A DNA stretch of 64,000 bases from CBDIDH01 sp965277595. Its GTDB lineage: Bacteria; Planctomycetota; Planctomycetia; Isosphaerales; Isosphaeraceae. Below, one piece after another: positions 9,641 through 23,460 of this stretch; the stretch's first letter is position 1, and the number at the start of each line of letters is the position of its first letter. The DNA lies in contig CBDIDH010000001.1 of NCBI GenBank assembly GCA_965277595.1, forward strand, positions 1,054,001 to 1,118,000, given 5' to 3'. The notes under the pieces were generated by a model that searched no databases, was not told where the DNA came from, and was given only the letters and a program-made list of their open reading frames with translations. The translations under genes were made by a program, and so were the position numbers.

Positions 9641-11863
9641 ATGAGCGTCAGCTTCGACCCGGTCGGCAACTGGTTCGTGGTCGCCGCCTTCGCCATCATC
9701 GTCACGGGCCTGACGCTCTGGGCCTATCTGGCCCGCATGAGGTCGTCGGTCGGCTGGTGGCGCTGGCTGGCGCTTGGCCTGAGGCTCGCGGCCATTTTGC
9801 TCTGCCTGATCGCCGCGCTCCGGCCAGCGGTTGTCCTTCAGGAAAAGAAGAAGCTGGCGGCGACCCTGATCATCCTCTCGGACGCCTCGAAGAGCATGAC
9901 GGTCAACGACGAGGCGAGCGGTGAGAGTCGCTGGGAGCTCGAACGCAAGACGCTGGCTCAGGCGCGCGAGGTCTGCAAGTCGCTCGGCGAAGGGTTGAAG
10001 GTCAAGTATTTCCGCTTCGACAAGCACATTCGCGACGATCCCGCCGACGACAAGGCCCCCCCCGACGGCAAGGAAACGGCTGCGGGACAGGCGATTCTCG
10101 ACGCCGTTCAGGGCGAGACCGGCTCAAGAGTCGCATCAGTCATTTTTCTTGGCGACGGCTCGAATAACGCCGGCCCGTCGCCGCTGACCGTCGCGCGGCG
10201 GATGCGGACACAGGACGTCCCAATCAATACCGTCGGCTTCGGCGCCGAGAACGCCGGGTCAAACTCGCGCGACCTCGCCGTCCGCGACCTTGTCACCAGC
10301 CCGACGGTCTTCATCAAGAACAACCTGGAAATCAAGGGGACAATCGTTGCCCGCGGTTTTCCCAACGAGCGGCTCGATCTCCAGATGTTTGTCGAAGGAG
10401 ATGAAGGCCCGATTGCGCAGCAACGTATCAAGGTGCCGTCTTCGGGAGAGATTGTCCCGTTCGCGGGGCTAAGCTATCGGCCTCAAACCGCCGGCGAAAA
10501 GAAGATCACGGTTCGCGTCGAGCCGAAGAAAGGCGAGCTGGTCGAAACGAATAATGCGTATAGTACCTTCATTACCGTGATGAAGGGGGGCCTTAACGTT
10601 CTTTTCGTTCAGGGGCCGCATGCCCCTTGGGAGCAAAAGTACTGGATGCGGTCGGTCGCGTCTTCACCCGATATTCAGGCGGATCTGCGCGTGGTGCGAA
10701 GTCCAGCGACCGCGAACAAGGGGGAAGTGAATGACTCAGACTTTACGCCGGGGCGTTACGATGTTTACGTTCTGAGCGACCTTCCCGCTGATTTCCTGAC
10801 GTCGGCCCAGCAAGCCTTGCTCGCCCATGCGGTCGAGCGCAGGGGCGCGGGCTTGATCATGCTTGGCGGTCGTTCGAGCTTTGGCGCGGGGGGATGGGAT
10901 CGCACCGAGATCGGTCGGGTCTTGCCGGTCACGGTCTCGCCGCGCGATCCTCAGATTGAACCCGAAACCGGGGTGAAGTTCGTTCCGAACCCGAAATCCC
11001 TCGATAATTACCTGCTCCAAATTGCCTCGACGCGCGAGGAAAGCCGGGTACTCTGGTCGATGCTTCCGCCGCTCTCGGGAATCAATCACCTGGGCAAGCT
11101 CAAGCCCAACGCCGAGGTCTTCGGCATCAGCGGAGATTCGAGCGCCGAGCCGATCATGGTCGGCGCCGAGGTCGGCACGGGCCGCGTCCTGGCCTTCGGC
11201 GGCGAGACCTGGGTCTGGACTCGGACCTCGAACGAGGCGAGACAGGCACACCGGAAGTTCTGGCGTCAGGTCATTTTCTGGCTCGCCCATAAGGAAGACA
11301 AGGGCGAGAACGAGGTCAAGATCCGCCTCGATGCGCGGCGAATCGCTTCGGGCCAGTCGCTCGATTTTCGGGTCACCGCGACGGATGCCAAAGGGGCGCC
11401 CATCAGCGGCCTGAAGTTCGAGACGCGTGTGACTCTTGAAGGCGACCCGAAGGTCAAGTATTCTGAACCCGTTGACGTCTTCAAGAAGGGAGACGAGGCA
11501 CACGGCACCTTCTTCGCCAAGGAGGCGCCTCCGGGCGATTACCGGGTGAGCACCGTGGCAACCAAGGATGGAAAGGAGATCGGCCGCGACTCCGCCCGGT
11601 TCATCGTCTATCAGGACGACCGCGAACTCGAAAATCCAGCGGCCGACCGCGCTCTTTTGCGGCAGATGGCCGAGGCGTCCGGCGGCGAATCGCTGGCTCC
11701 CGAGCAACTCCCCAAATACTTGCAGTCGCTGCGTGGCAAGCTCTTTACCGAGACGTCGACCTCCACGGAGAGAAGGATCTGGGACAACTGGCCCTTCCTC
11801 TTGCTCTTCGCGACGCTCCTCGTGCTCGAATGGTTTATCCGCAAGCGGAACGGCTGGGTCTGA
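9641..11863 (+). CDS. Membrane-anchored VWA protein with glutamine-amidotransferase-like region
   Basis: A 740-residue protein with two N-terminal membrane segments (about 10-30 and 45-65), a VWA-like domain with the DASKS metal motif near residue 87, a middle beta-rich region and a class I glutamine-amidotransferase-like domain (about 310-480). A final membrane segment ends at the C terminus (WPFLLLFATLLVLEW). Catalytic Cys-His residues of a true amidotransferase are not evident, so the domain is probably structural. It follows the previous VWA gene by 8 bases and ends the operon. Its last 29 bases overlap the convergent YfhO-like gene. Confidence 0.88.
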   Translation: MSVSFDPVGNWFVVAAFAIIVTGLTLWAYLARMRSSVGWWRWLALGLRLAAILLCLIAALRPAVVLQEKKKLAATLIILSDASKSMTVNDEASGESRWELERKTLAQAREVCKSLGEGLKVKYFRFDKHIRDDPADDKAPPDGKETAAGQAILDAVQGETGSRVASVIFLGDGSNNAGPSPLTVARRMRTQDVPINTVGFGAENAGSNSRDLAVRDLVTSPTVFIKNNLEIKGTIVARGFPNERLDLQMFVEGDEGPIAQQRIKVPSSGEIVPFAGLSYRPQTAGEKKITVRVEPKKGELVETNNAYSTFITVMKGGLNVLFVQGPHAPWEQKYWMRSVASSPDIQADLRVVRSPATANKGEVNDSDFTPGRYDVYVLSDLPADFLTSAQQALLAHAVERRGAGLIMLGGRSSFGAGGWDRTEIGRVLPVTVSPRDPQIEPETGVKFVPNPKSLDNYLLQIASTREESRVLWSMLPPLSGINHLGKLKPNAEVFGISGDSSAEPIMVGAEVGTGRVLAFGGETWVWTRTSNEARQAHRKFWRQVIFWLAHKEDKGENEVKIRLDARRIASGQSLDFRVTATDAKGAPISGLKFETRVTLEGDPKVKYSEPVDVFKKGDEAHGTFFAKEAPPGDYRVSTVATKDGKEIGRDSARFIVYQDDRELENPAADRALLRQMAEASGGESLAPEQLPKYLQSLRGKLFTETSTSTERRIWDNWPFLLLFATLLVLEWFIRKRNGWV

Positions 11864-14336
11864 CCCGGATCGCCAGCGACGTCCAGACCGGAACCCGAAC
11901 CGATCGGGCAAGCTCGACTGCGCCAAAGGCTCCCCAGACAAGGCCCATCACGGCCGTGATCGCCCTGCCGATTTCGAGGCCCGGCGGATCGTAGCGAAGG
12001 ATGATTTCCTGTGGTCCGGGCGTCGCGAGCGGAATGACTTGCTGGCAGTGATTGCCTCGCAAGACGGGCGCGGTTGAGGCGTCGACGGTTGCCGACCAGC
12101 CCGGCATCCACGTATTACCGACGACGAGCAAGCCCGGCGCCCTGGTTTCCACGCGGACGATCACCCGATCGGGGTCGCGCGAGACCCATTCGGCGGTCGT
12201 GAAGGGCTGCCGGTCGCCGGGGCCAAGCGGGTCAACGCTCAGGATCACCCCGTCTCGCAGGTCGCGCTCGTTCAATCGCCGCGCGAAGGTTGCTCCCTCG
12301 TCGCTCAGACCCGTGAACGCTTTTGGAACGACGTAGGCCCTTGGCAAGGCTCCGCGATTCCTCCAGAGCGTCAGGCCCTCGCTCTCTTCGCCAGAGAAAT
12401 CAAGGCGATCGATCGTTTTGAGCGGCAAAGGGTGATCGGCGAAGAGGTAGCGGGCACTCATCAGATCCATCACCCCCTGCGCATTCCTTCCCCGATAATC
12501 GTCGACCGCCGCGTCCATTGCCCGCTCGACCCCTTGGCGAAGATAGGCGGGTTCAAGCAAGGGATAGAGCCGTTCGTACAGGTCGGCCGCGTGCTGAATC
12601 TGAAAGCTGTCGTTGATGTTTGTCTTCTCGACGCCCTCGATCACCGCGGCCAGGTCGGGATAGAGATTTCCCAGCGAGGCCACCCGGATCGGTCCCGAAG
12701 CGTCGTTAACAATAAATCGTTGTCCGACCTGAAACGCCTCCCCGCCCAGAAATCGTTCCGCCGGAGCGCAAACGAGGATCGACTGGGCGTAAACCGAAAG
12801 CTCAACCAGGGCGAGACTCGCCAGTCCCCAGGCCGCGACGACCTGCCCGCGTCGACCGCCACCGCCGATCGTCACGACCACGAGACTTCCCACCACCGCC
12901 ACCCAGAAGACACCTTCGCCCGCCAGCCGATAACCGACCTTCGCGTCCTGATATTTTTGATACTGAGCGCTCAGGCCGTTGCCCAGAAACGGGAGCGGCT
13001 TTCTTGCCAGCCGTTCCGCGTTCCGATCGGAGATAACACCGATCAGGAACGCGGAGACGCCCGCCGCGATCATGCCGGCCCAGACGCCTCGTCTCAGCGT
13101 CCGCCAGCCCCGCGCGGTCAGCCGGCGATCGTTGAGGGTTTGCACCCCCGCGCCGGCGAGGATCGAGGCCCCCAACGCAACGAGAAATAACGATCGCGAG
13201 GGAACGCGGAATCGTTCCATCCCCGGCAAGACCGCGTACGCGAGCGCGTAAAGCCCCAGCTTGCGACCCCCCGCGAAGACGAGCGCCACGACCACGAGCC
13301 ATCCCCAGCGTCGCACGAACGCCCTGTCCCGGTAACTGGTCACGCCCACGACGGCCAGAATCAAGGGAACAAGCCCGACCGAGCAAACCGTCTCCCAGTA
13401 ATTGTCGTGACCCGCGTAGTCGTCGGGCTTCCCCAGCGCGTAGGGACTGAGGACTTGAAGCAAATTCAAGGCGTGGAGTTGATAGCGGTTGATGTGTCCG
13501 AGATCGAACCGGCTCGCCTTCAAGACCCACGGTCTGACCGCGATCTCCGGCACGATCTCGACCGCGCAAAGGCCAAGGCTCACGACGAGCAACCCGAGCC
13601 AGAGGCAAAGATCCGCGACAGATTCACGCGGTTTGCCCGCTCGAAATTTGAGGGTGGACTCGGCCACAACCCAGACACCGAGCGCCAGGACGAGTAAATA
13701 CCATTCCTGAGGATGGCCCGTCAGGAAGGTCAGGGCCAGGACACCCGGCAAGACCCAGTATCCGAGCACCTTGCGTTGCCGCGCGAGCATCAACGCCCAG
13801 AAGGCCCAGGGATACCAGCAGGCCGACCAGACGTGCGGGTAATGCCCTTCAAACGTATGCCCGATCAGGATGGGCGACGCCTGAAAACACCCCCCCGCGA
13901 CGATCGCCGCCACCCGGCCCAGCCCCATCAATCGACCAAGACAGTAGACCCCGATCCCGCCGCCGAGCAGATGCGCGACCGTCAGCCAGCCGAGGGCACT
14001 CGATCGGCCATTCCGCCAGGCCAGCCAGACCGGCGGATAATTTAGACCCGCTTGCGGGTTTCCCACAAGCGGCCTGCCGCCGAAGCCGGTCGCGTCCCAG
14101 GCAGGTCGAAGGCCGTTTTCACGGATCTGGCCGACGATGTAACGGAATCGAGGCAAGAAGACCGAGGTCAGGTCGTTGCCCAGGCCCCGGCTGTGGCCTC
14201 GGTCCGCATGGTCGACACTCGCCCGATCTCCGTCGACGATCAGGGCGTCGGGAGCCGCGATCAGCCGATGAAAGCAGACCCCCGCAACTGCCGGCAAGAC
14301 GAGACAAAGCGCCAGGGCGAAGAGCGATTGACGCAT
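11835..14336 (-). CDS. YfhO-like multi-spanning membrane protein
   Basis: An 833-residue polytopic protein with about 12 hydrophobic segments and a signal-like N terminus. The early periplasmic loop contains a motif-like stretch GFGGRPLVGNPQAG (83-96), and a beta-rich C-terminal region precedes the last segment. This layout matches the YfhO family, GT-C-like proteins implicated in transferring sugars to surface polymers. It lies downstream of a glycosyltransferase and a flippase on the same strand, so a cell-surface glycan role is likely but the substrate is unknown. The 3' end overlaps the VWA gene on the other strand by 29 bases. Confidence 0.8.
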   Translation of the reverse strand: MRQSLFALALCLVLPAVAGVCFHRLIAAPDALIVDGDRASVDHADRGHSRGLGNDLTSVFLPRFRYIVGQIRENGLRPAWDATGFGGRPLVGNPQAGLNYPPVWLAWRNGRSSALGWLTVAHLLGGGIGVYCLGRLMGLGRVAAIVAGGCFQASPILIGHTFEGHYPHVWSACWYPWAFWALMLARQRKVLGYWVLPGVLALTFLTGHPQEWYLLVLALGVWVVAESTLKFRAGKPRESVADLCLWLGLLVVSLGLCAVEIVPEIAVRPWVLKASRFDLGHINRYQLHALNLLQVLSPYALGKPDDYAGHDNYWETVCSVGLVPLILAVVGVTSYRDRAFVRRWGWLVVVALVFAGGRKLGLYALAYAVLPGMERFRVPSRSLFLVALGASILAGAGVQTLNDRRLTARGWRTLRRGVWAGMIAAGVSAFLIGVISDRNAERLARKPLPFLGNGLSAQYQKYQDAKVGYRLAGEGVFWVAVVGSLVVVTIGGGGRRGQVVAAWGLASLALVELSVYAQSILVCAPAERFLGGEAFQVGQRFIVNDASGPIRVASLGNLYPDLAAVIEGVEKTNINDSFQIQHAADLYERLYPLLEPAYLRQGVERAMDAAVDDYRGRNAQGVMDLMSARYLFADHPLPLKTIDRLDFSGEESEGLTLWRNRGALPRAYVVPKAFTGLSDEGATFARRLNERDLRDGVILSVDPLGPGDRQPFTTAEWVSRDPDRVIVRVETRAPGLLVVGNTWMPGWSATVDASTAPVLRGNHCQQVIPLATPGPQEIILRYDPPGLEIGRAITAVMGLVWGAFGAVELARSVRVPVWTSLAIRVRPSRSACG

Positions 14337-14363
14337 CGGTGTCGATCTCTGAAAGACTGGATT

Positions 14364-15638
14364 TCAAGAAATCTTTTTGACGTCGACCCGGTTGCCCGTC
14401 CTCGCGTGCGGTGTGGAAACAGCCTTGCCGCGTCGGCACCGCTGGATCAGGTCGAAATACGCGTTCAAGTGCGCATCTTCCGACCAGGGACCGGTTCGCA
14501 TCGCGTAGCCCGCCGAGGCAAGCTCGTCGCGGAGTTTCCGGTCATGAACCACGCGCCTGAGCGCCACGAGCATCTCGGAATCTGTCGAGTAGCCAAGGCC
14601 GCCGCCGCTCAGGACCCCCGTTTCGGCAATCGCTCCGCCGCCAAGGTGAACCACGACCGGCGTTTTGACGGCGAAGGCTTCCAGAACGACGTAGCCGAAC
14701 GTCTCCGGGAAGAGTGAGGGAACCACCACGGCCCTTGCGCCATGAAAGAGCCTGGCCAGAGGCTCGCCCCCCAGCAAGCCTTGGAAATGAACGTTGGGCA
14801 GCCCTTCCGCGAGTTTTTTCAGGTCTGCTTCAAACGGCCCCGTTCCGGCGATCCTGAGGTCCACCTCGGGCAGATACTTCATGATCGGGATCAGACGTTG
14901 AAAGCCTTTCATCGACACCAGTCGCCCCGCCGCCGCGAGGTAAGGTCGTGGTGGGCTCGCGACCGGCTCGTCCACGACTTCGGCCGACCATCCGTCGGGG
15001 AGAAAATAGGGCAGGTGGACCATCGGCACGAAGATCCCGCGGCGTCGGTGTTCTTCGAGCGTGTGCTGGCTCGGAAAGATCAGGGCGTCGAGTTGTGAAA
15101 GCCCTTTGGGAATGGCGCCGGAATACCTCCAGAGCTGCGGCGGTCGTTTCCCAGAGATCATGCAGCGGGCACACTGCGCGGAGTCGCAGGCTTTTCGGTC
15201 ATACTTCCAGAGCAGGTGCATCGGGCAGATCAGCCAGTGTTCATGCGCGGTCATGAGTCGAACCGCGTTCCGCCCCATTTCCAGGACGCCCGGCCCGCCG
15301 ACGAGCGAGATGTTGTGGAAGTGGACGACGTCCGTATCCACGGCCTCGATCTCTCTGGCAAGCTCTTTCGCCTTGAAGACAGGTCGGCCGGTGACCTGCG
15401 TCGCCAGCGGCGAGAGCAGGCCGAACCGGCTTGCAAGGCGATGGACGCGCAGGCCCTCGGGAGGCTCGTAAGACCGAAGCGGATGATCGCCGCGAACCGC
15501 TTCGAAGGCGTCGGCGCAGTGGAAGACGTGGACTTCGTGTCCGCGGCGGAGCAGGGCACGCGAGAGCCGATCCACGTAGGCGGCATCGCCTCCGAAACTC
15601 TCGGCGCCGAAGAACGTGGTGACCATGCAGAATTTCAA
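14364..15638 (-). CDS. GT4-type glycosyltransferase
   Basis: A glycosyltransferase of the GT-B fold, group 1. The N-terminal domain begins LKFCMVTTFFGAESFGG, and the C-terminal nucleotide-sugar domain carries LAAAGRLVSMKGFQRLI and the EX7E motif in ETFGYVVLEAF. I place the start at the TTG at 15638, because a GGAGG site lies at the right distance before it and the family begins there. The open frame extends to an ATG at 15740, which would add 34 atypical residues. A cysteine group (C-x5-C-x2-C) in the middle could bind a metal. The flippase is just upstream and the YfhO-like gene 27 bases downstream. Confidence 0.88.
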   Translation of the reverse strand: MKFCMVTTFFGAESFGGDAAYVDRLSRALLRRGHEVHVFHCADAFEAVRGDHPLRSYEPPEGLRVHRLASRFGLLSPLATQVTGRPVFKAKELAREIEAVDTDVVHFHNISLVGGPGVLEMGRNAVRLMTAHEHWLICPMHLLWKYDRKACDSAQCARCMISGKRPPQLWRYSGAIPKGLSQLDALIFPSQHTLEEHRRRGIFVPMVHLPYFLPDGWSAEVVDEPVASPPRPYLAAAGRLVSMKGFQRLIPIMKYLPEVDLRIAGTGPFEADLKKLAEGLPNVHFQGLLGGEPLARLFHGARAVVVPSLFPETFGYVVLEAFAVKTPVVVHLGGGAIAETGVLSGGGLGYSTDSEMLVALRRVVHDRKLRDELASAGYAMRTGPWSEDAHLNAYFDLIQRCRRGKAVSTPHARTGNRVDVKKIS

Positions 15639-15784
15639 AAGGGCGACCTCCCTGTCCGCACCCGCCGCAATCTCCGACCTTGAAATCGTGATTCGCGGCG
15701 ACCTCGCGTCTGGCTCCGTCTCCGACGCTCGCCCACTCATAGCATCTTCAACGCGAACCGTATAGCTCGATCGCCCCCTTTGGC

Positions 15785-17377
15785 TCAGGCTCGCGCCTCG
15801 CCCACGGGTTCGCCGTCGCTTTCTAGATTCAACGAGGGAAAATCAAGGCCGCCAATGACTTTCATCACACTCAAGTAAGTACAGGCCCCGGCGATCACGG
15901 CCGCGACGACATTCCAGCGCATCGCAAGAAGGCAGACCGGCACCATCACCGCCGATGCGATCAGGGGGCGTGCCAGATGATGATCGGCCGCTGGCCGACA
16001 GGGTCCTTGCGAGAGACAGTAATATCCCGCGGCGACCAACCCCAGGCCAACCACCAGAACGGCCGCCGCCGCCCCCGGTAATCCAAAAGACCACTGAAAG
16101 GCCGCGATCAAGGGCGCCGAAGCGATTGCGCCACAGACGAGCAACCGAAGTCCCTGACTTTCTCGGTTCGTGGCAATCAACGCCGCCTGATACAGAAACG
16201 CAAGGCTCAGCAGCGGAGCCTTCCAGATCGCCACCGCCAGAAGCAAGCCCGCGTTGGTGAATTCGGGCGGAAAGAGAAGCCTTCCCAGCGGTTCCGCGAG
16301 AATCGTCCCGCCGACGGCGATCGGAAGAAATCCCGAGACCAGCACCCGGACCGCGAAATCAAGGAGCCGCCGGACCGACTCGGGCGACGTCCTCCAGTTG
16401 CGCGAAAGCGCCGGAAAAACCACCTGCTGAAAGATCATTCCAAAGGCCAAAACCGCCGAGACCATCCTCTGCGGCGCTCCGTACCGCCCGACGTCCGCCC
16501 ACTGGCTCATGAATCCAACAACCATCACATCGGCCGAAAGAATCACCGCCTGACAGAAATGAATCAGTCCGACCGACCGACCTCGATGCAGCAGCACCAC
16601 GAGAAACCTGAACCCGAGGACCGGCCGAGGCACCCCATACTTCCCGCTATAGACCACCCAGACCAGAGCGATTCCCGTGAACTCACCACAGGCCAGCCAG
16701 GCTGGCACCAGCGCAACCTTCGAGGGATCGGTGACCCAGTACCAGACTCCCACGCAATAAACCAACGTTCGGACCAGAAGCGAGACCGCGACAATACCCA
16801 TCGCCTCCTTCCCCCGGAAGACGAAGTCGAGGCCCGAGGCAGTCGACAGCAAAAGCAATCCATAGAGAATCAAGACCCAACGATCGACCGACTCGCGAAA
16901 CAGAAAGAGACTGAGCGCCGAGAGCCCCGCCAGCAAAGCAACCGCCAGCGACAGTTTGACCGCAAGCACATGATTGACCAGGGTTTTCGTCAACCTCGGA
17001 TGCCTTGCGATCTCTCTCGTGATGATCGTCTCGAAGCAATCGCGCACAATGAGCACGAGCCAGAACACCAGGTTGAACGCGAACTCGATCTTTCCAAATC
17101 CAGCCGGCTCCAGACGTCTCATCAGCGCGAGCGTCAGAACGACCGAGAGCGATCGGCACAAGATTTCGGTGAACCCGAGGATCGCGAAGTTCGAGGCAAT
17201 TTTGCGAAGATGAAACGGGCGGTTAATGGCAGGGCGATTACCCGGGCGGGTAAGACGATGTCGTTGCCGAACCTTTCGCAAGGCAGCGCCAGATAGAATC
17301 GTCAGTCCCTCACAGTACAGGCATCCGAAACAAGCGACGTCCGAATGGCCGTTCATTCCAAGTGTCACGCCGAGCAA
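15785..17377 (-). CDS. Wzx-like polysaccharide flippase
   Basis: A 530-residue integral membrane protein with 12-14 hydrophobic segments, of the MATE/MOP exporter superfamily (polysaccharide biosynthesis family). It would flip lipid-linked sugar units across the inner membrane. The conserved part begins near residue 57 (LRKIASNFAILGFTEI), so the first 50 or so residues are doubtful and the true start may be internal; no clear ribosome site decides it. It is followed by the GT4 glycosyltransferase and the YfhO-like gene, forming a three-gene surface glycan set. Confidence 0.85.
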   Translation of the reverse strand: MLGVTLGMNGHSDVACFGCLYCEGLTILSGAALRKVRQRHRLTRPGNRPAINRPFHLRKIASNFAILGFTEILCRSLSVVLTLALMRRLEPAGFGKIEFAFNLVFWLVLIVRDCFETIITREIARHPRLTKTLVNHVLAVKLSLAVALLAGLSALSLFLFRESVDRWVLILYGLLLLSTASGLDFVFRGKEAMGIVAVSLLVRTLVYCVGVWYWVTDPSKVALVPAWLACGEFTGIALVWVVYSGKYGVPRPVLGFRFLVVLLHRGRSVGLIHFCQAVILSADVMVVGFMSQWADVGRYGAPQRMVSAVLAFGMIFQQVVFPALSRNWRTSPESVRRLLDFAVRVLVSGFLPIAVGGTILAEPLGRLLFPPEFTNAGLLLAVAIWKAPLLSLAFLYQAALIATNRESQGLRLLVCGAIASAPLIAAFQWSFGLPGAAAAVLVVGLGLVAAGYYCLSQGPCRPAADHHLARPLIASAVMVPVCLLAMRWNVVAAVIAGACTYLSVMKVIGGLDFPSLNLESDGEPVGEARA

Positions 17378-17895
17378 GACCCAGACAACCAGAGGCGTCG
17401 GAATCTAGTCGGACCTCCAAGAAGTGTCAACGCAGCCTTATCCGATCAGAAATCCGAGGAAATCCAGAGTAGGGTGTTGACCTTCGAGGAATCGCCGGTA
17501 AGATGACTCTTGCCAATCGCGAGACGACTGCGAGTCGGGACGACGAGACGGCCGGAGACGACGCCCTTGAAAAAGGGAGTGTTGCTCCGGCCGAAACCGT
17601 CGGCGAGAGGCAGGCAGCTTTCTTTGACAATTCGGTCGATCGTGGATGAAGTTGCTTGTGAACCCTTGAGGGGAGCCGGCGACAGGTCGTCAGTGTTCCC
17701 AACGTCGCGTTTCTTGGTTTTCGACGTTGGGGATGAGGGCGGACTCTCGAAACCGGCAGCGGGGAGGATTTGCTTCAGGACGGTTCGCCGTTCGGAAAAA
17801 AGCCGCCCCGGTGCGACCAGTCAGAGATTCCTCAACCCATTCGGTTCGAGGAGGCGAGGCGTTTGGTCATCTTCGGGTGATTGAGGCCGGACCAA
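17378..17895 (+). promoter_or_regulatory. rRNA operon upstream and leader region
   Basis: 518 bases without a protein gene. From left to right it holds a promoter candidate, TTGACC at 17477-17482 and TAAGAT at 17499-17504 with a 16-base spacer; a boxA-like element at 17618-17636; and a hairpin with a 10-bp stem (17698-17707 with 17722-17731). A short GGCCGG (17885-17890) can pair with CCGGCC after the 16S gene (19427-19432), as expected for a processing stem. Promoter assignment is by eye. Confidence 0.55.
17618..17636 (+). promoter_or_regulatory. boxA-like antitermination element in 16S leader
   Basis: The string TTTCTTTGACAATTCGGT resembles bacterial rrn boxA (UGYUCUUUGACA-type), the NusB/S10 loading site. 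A near copy, TTTTTTGACAATCCGGT, occurs in the 16S-23S spacer (19820-19839), the other position where boxA is expected. The TTGACA inside it could be misread as a -35 box, but no -10 follows at proper spacing. Confidence 0.6.
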
Positions 17896-19406
<1,511 letters not shown>

Positions 19407-20122
19407 CTAAGGATACTTAGAAAATCCCGGCCCAGTTCTGACAACCTTGGTGAACCTCGGTTCGCTCGGTTTTTAGAGTCCTGAGGCCGCGTCGGCACCG
19501 CCCTCCCTGGGCTGATGCCTTGACGCCGGCTCCCCCCGGGGGTTCGCTCACTCGCAACGAAATTATCCACGACCGACTGACCGAGAGATCGCGTCGGAAC
19601 CCCGTCTCCGCAAGGAGATCGGGTTCCGATGGCGTGATTTGGTATGATCGAAGAGGTTTCTGAGAGGATCGTCCACCAGGTCTGGGTGGGGGGCGCGGCC
19701 GTCGGCAAGGACGGCCTCGCCCCCTGGCCAGAGGTCGGGACGAGTGGAGAGATCGGGATCTCGGAATCGGCGGCGGTGACGTCGTGGGATTGCGGGAGAT
19801 GGGTCGCTCGGCTTTTGTTTGTTTTTTGACAATCCGGTTGTTTTGGTCACGCAAGGTAAGAGTTCGTCTTGGCAACAAGACGGGCCCACGAAGCGTGGTA
19901 TTGTGGCAAATTTTCCAAGGTAAACTCCACGAACGTGGAACCCTTCAAGGACCGCGAACCCGACCCGACGTGATGTCGGTGGGTTCGCCAGGGGATCGTT
20001 ACCCTAAATGATGGGCGGCCGGGAGCGTCGCGAGACGCCCCTTGGGCCGCGGCACAGTCAGATGAGGGGACGTGAACACTGCCCGGTTCTGGTCACCGCG
20101 CGAGCGGGGGCCGGGCCGGCGT
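19407..20122 (+). other. 16S-23S internal transcribed spacer without tRNA genes
   Basis: A 716-base spacer. No tRNA-Ile, tRNA-Ala or other cloverleaf was found. It contains a hairpin with a GCAA tetraloop at 19594-19629, a strong GC hairpin at 19689-19724 (two 7-bp helices around one mismatch) and a boxA-like element at 19820-19839. The left arm of the 23S processing stem is at about 20106-20130. Confidence 0.85.
19820..19839 (+). promoter_or_regulatory. boxA-like antitermination element in the 16S-23S spacer
   Basis: TTTTTTGACAATCCGGTT shares the core TTTGACAAT-Y-CGGT with the leader element at 17618-17636. Two copies, one before 16S and one before 23S, are the arrangement known for boxA in bacterial rrn operons. 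Confidence 0.6.

Positions 20123-20130
<8 letters not shown>
20106..20130 (+). other. 23S processing stem, 5' arm
   Basis: The 23S termini pair: GGTCAAGC at 20123-20130 is fully complementary to GCTTGACC at 22920-22927. Going outward, about 13 of the next 17 positions (20122 down to 20106 against 22928 up to 22944) also pair. This is the expected RNase III-type helix and fixes the 23S ends. Confidence 0.75.
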
Positions 20131-22929
<2,799 letters not shown>

Positions 22930-23278
22930 CCCGACCCGACGCCCGCCTCACTTCAAGTGAGTCGGCGACCGGGAACCGGCTGGTGTGATCCCTGGGTGTC
23001 ATCCCGATACCCAGGGCCCAGGTTTCCCGAAATCTGAACGCCGTAACCGAGACTCCTGGCCCAAATTCTTTTGCGGTCCCGAAGGACTCTGGCGACGTGG
23101 ACGTGAACCTTTTCGGGTCTTTTGCCCCACCCACCACGCCTTCTCTTGGCCCGTTCTTTTCAAGGCTGAGAACGTGCTCTTGCCCGCCCCCCTTGAGGTC
23201 TCAAAATCTCACGGGGGACGTGACCGAAACCAACCGCGAACGTCGCGTCGGCGTCCCCTGACCAGGACGCCGACGCCT
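22930..23278 (+). other. 23S-5S spacer, no gene seen
   Basis: A 349-base spacer, long for a 23S-5S gap. It begins with the 3' arm of the 23S processing stem (to about 22944). No tRNA or other RNA gene was recognised. Open frames across it lack ribosome sites and are on the wrong strand for transcription of the operon. Confidence 0.7.
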
Positions 23279-23389
23279 TCCCGGCGACCATACCTGCGGG
23301 GCCACACCCGTTCCCATTCCGAACACGGCCGTTAAGCCCGCCGGGCCCATGATAGTGCCTCTGGCGCGAAAGTCGGTGATCGCCGGGAT
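23279..23389 (+). rRNA. rrf: 5S ribosomal RNA
   Basis: About 110 bases. The terminal helix pairs TCCCGGCGA (23279-23287) with TCGCCGGGA (23380-23388). The conserved loop CCCATTCCGAACACGG lies at about 23313-23328, and GATAGTG follows. The gene sits 349 bases after 23S and just before a strong terminator. Confidence 0.93.
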
Positions 23390-23405
23390 CTTCTTCTGGA
23401 TCGTA

Positions 23406-23458
23406 ACAAAACCGCCCCGGCTCAGAGAACGCTCTGAGCCGGGGCGGTTTTGTTTTCG
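23406..23458. terminator. Strong bidirectional intrinsic terminator
   Basis: A perfect 22-bp stem (23406-23427 with 23432-23453) with the tetraloop AACG. The stem top is GC-rich (CCGCCCCGGCTCAGAG), and the flanks give a T-rich run on the right (TTTTGTTTT) and an A-rich run on the left, so it can act from both strands. It ends the rrn operon and, from the other side, the convergent cofactor gene ending at 23461. Confidence 0.93.
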
Positions 23459-23460
23459 AA

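Noticed and set aside
17624..17652. TTGACA at 17624 read as a -35 promoter box
   Set aside because: No -10 hexamer at 16-18 bases; the string fits boxA better and recurs in the spacer.
19407..20122. Possible tRNA-Ile/tRNA-Ala genes in the 16S-23S spacer
   Set aside because: No acceptor stem/CCA pattern, no GGTTCGAATCC-like T arm and no D-arm consensus were found.
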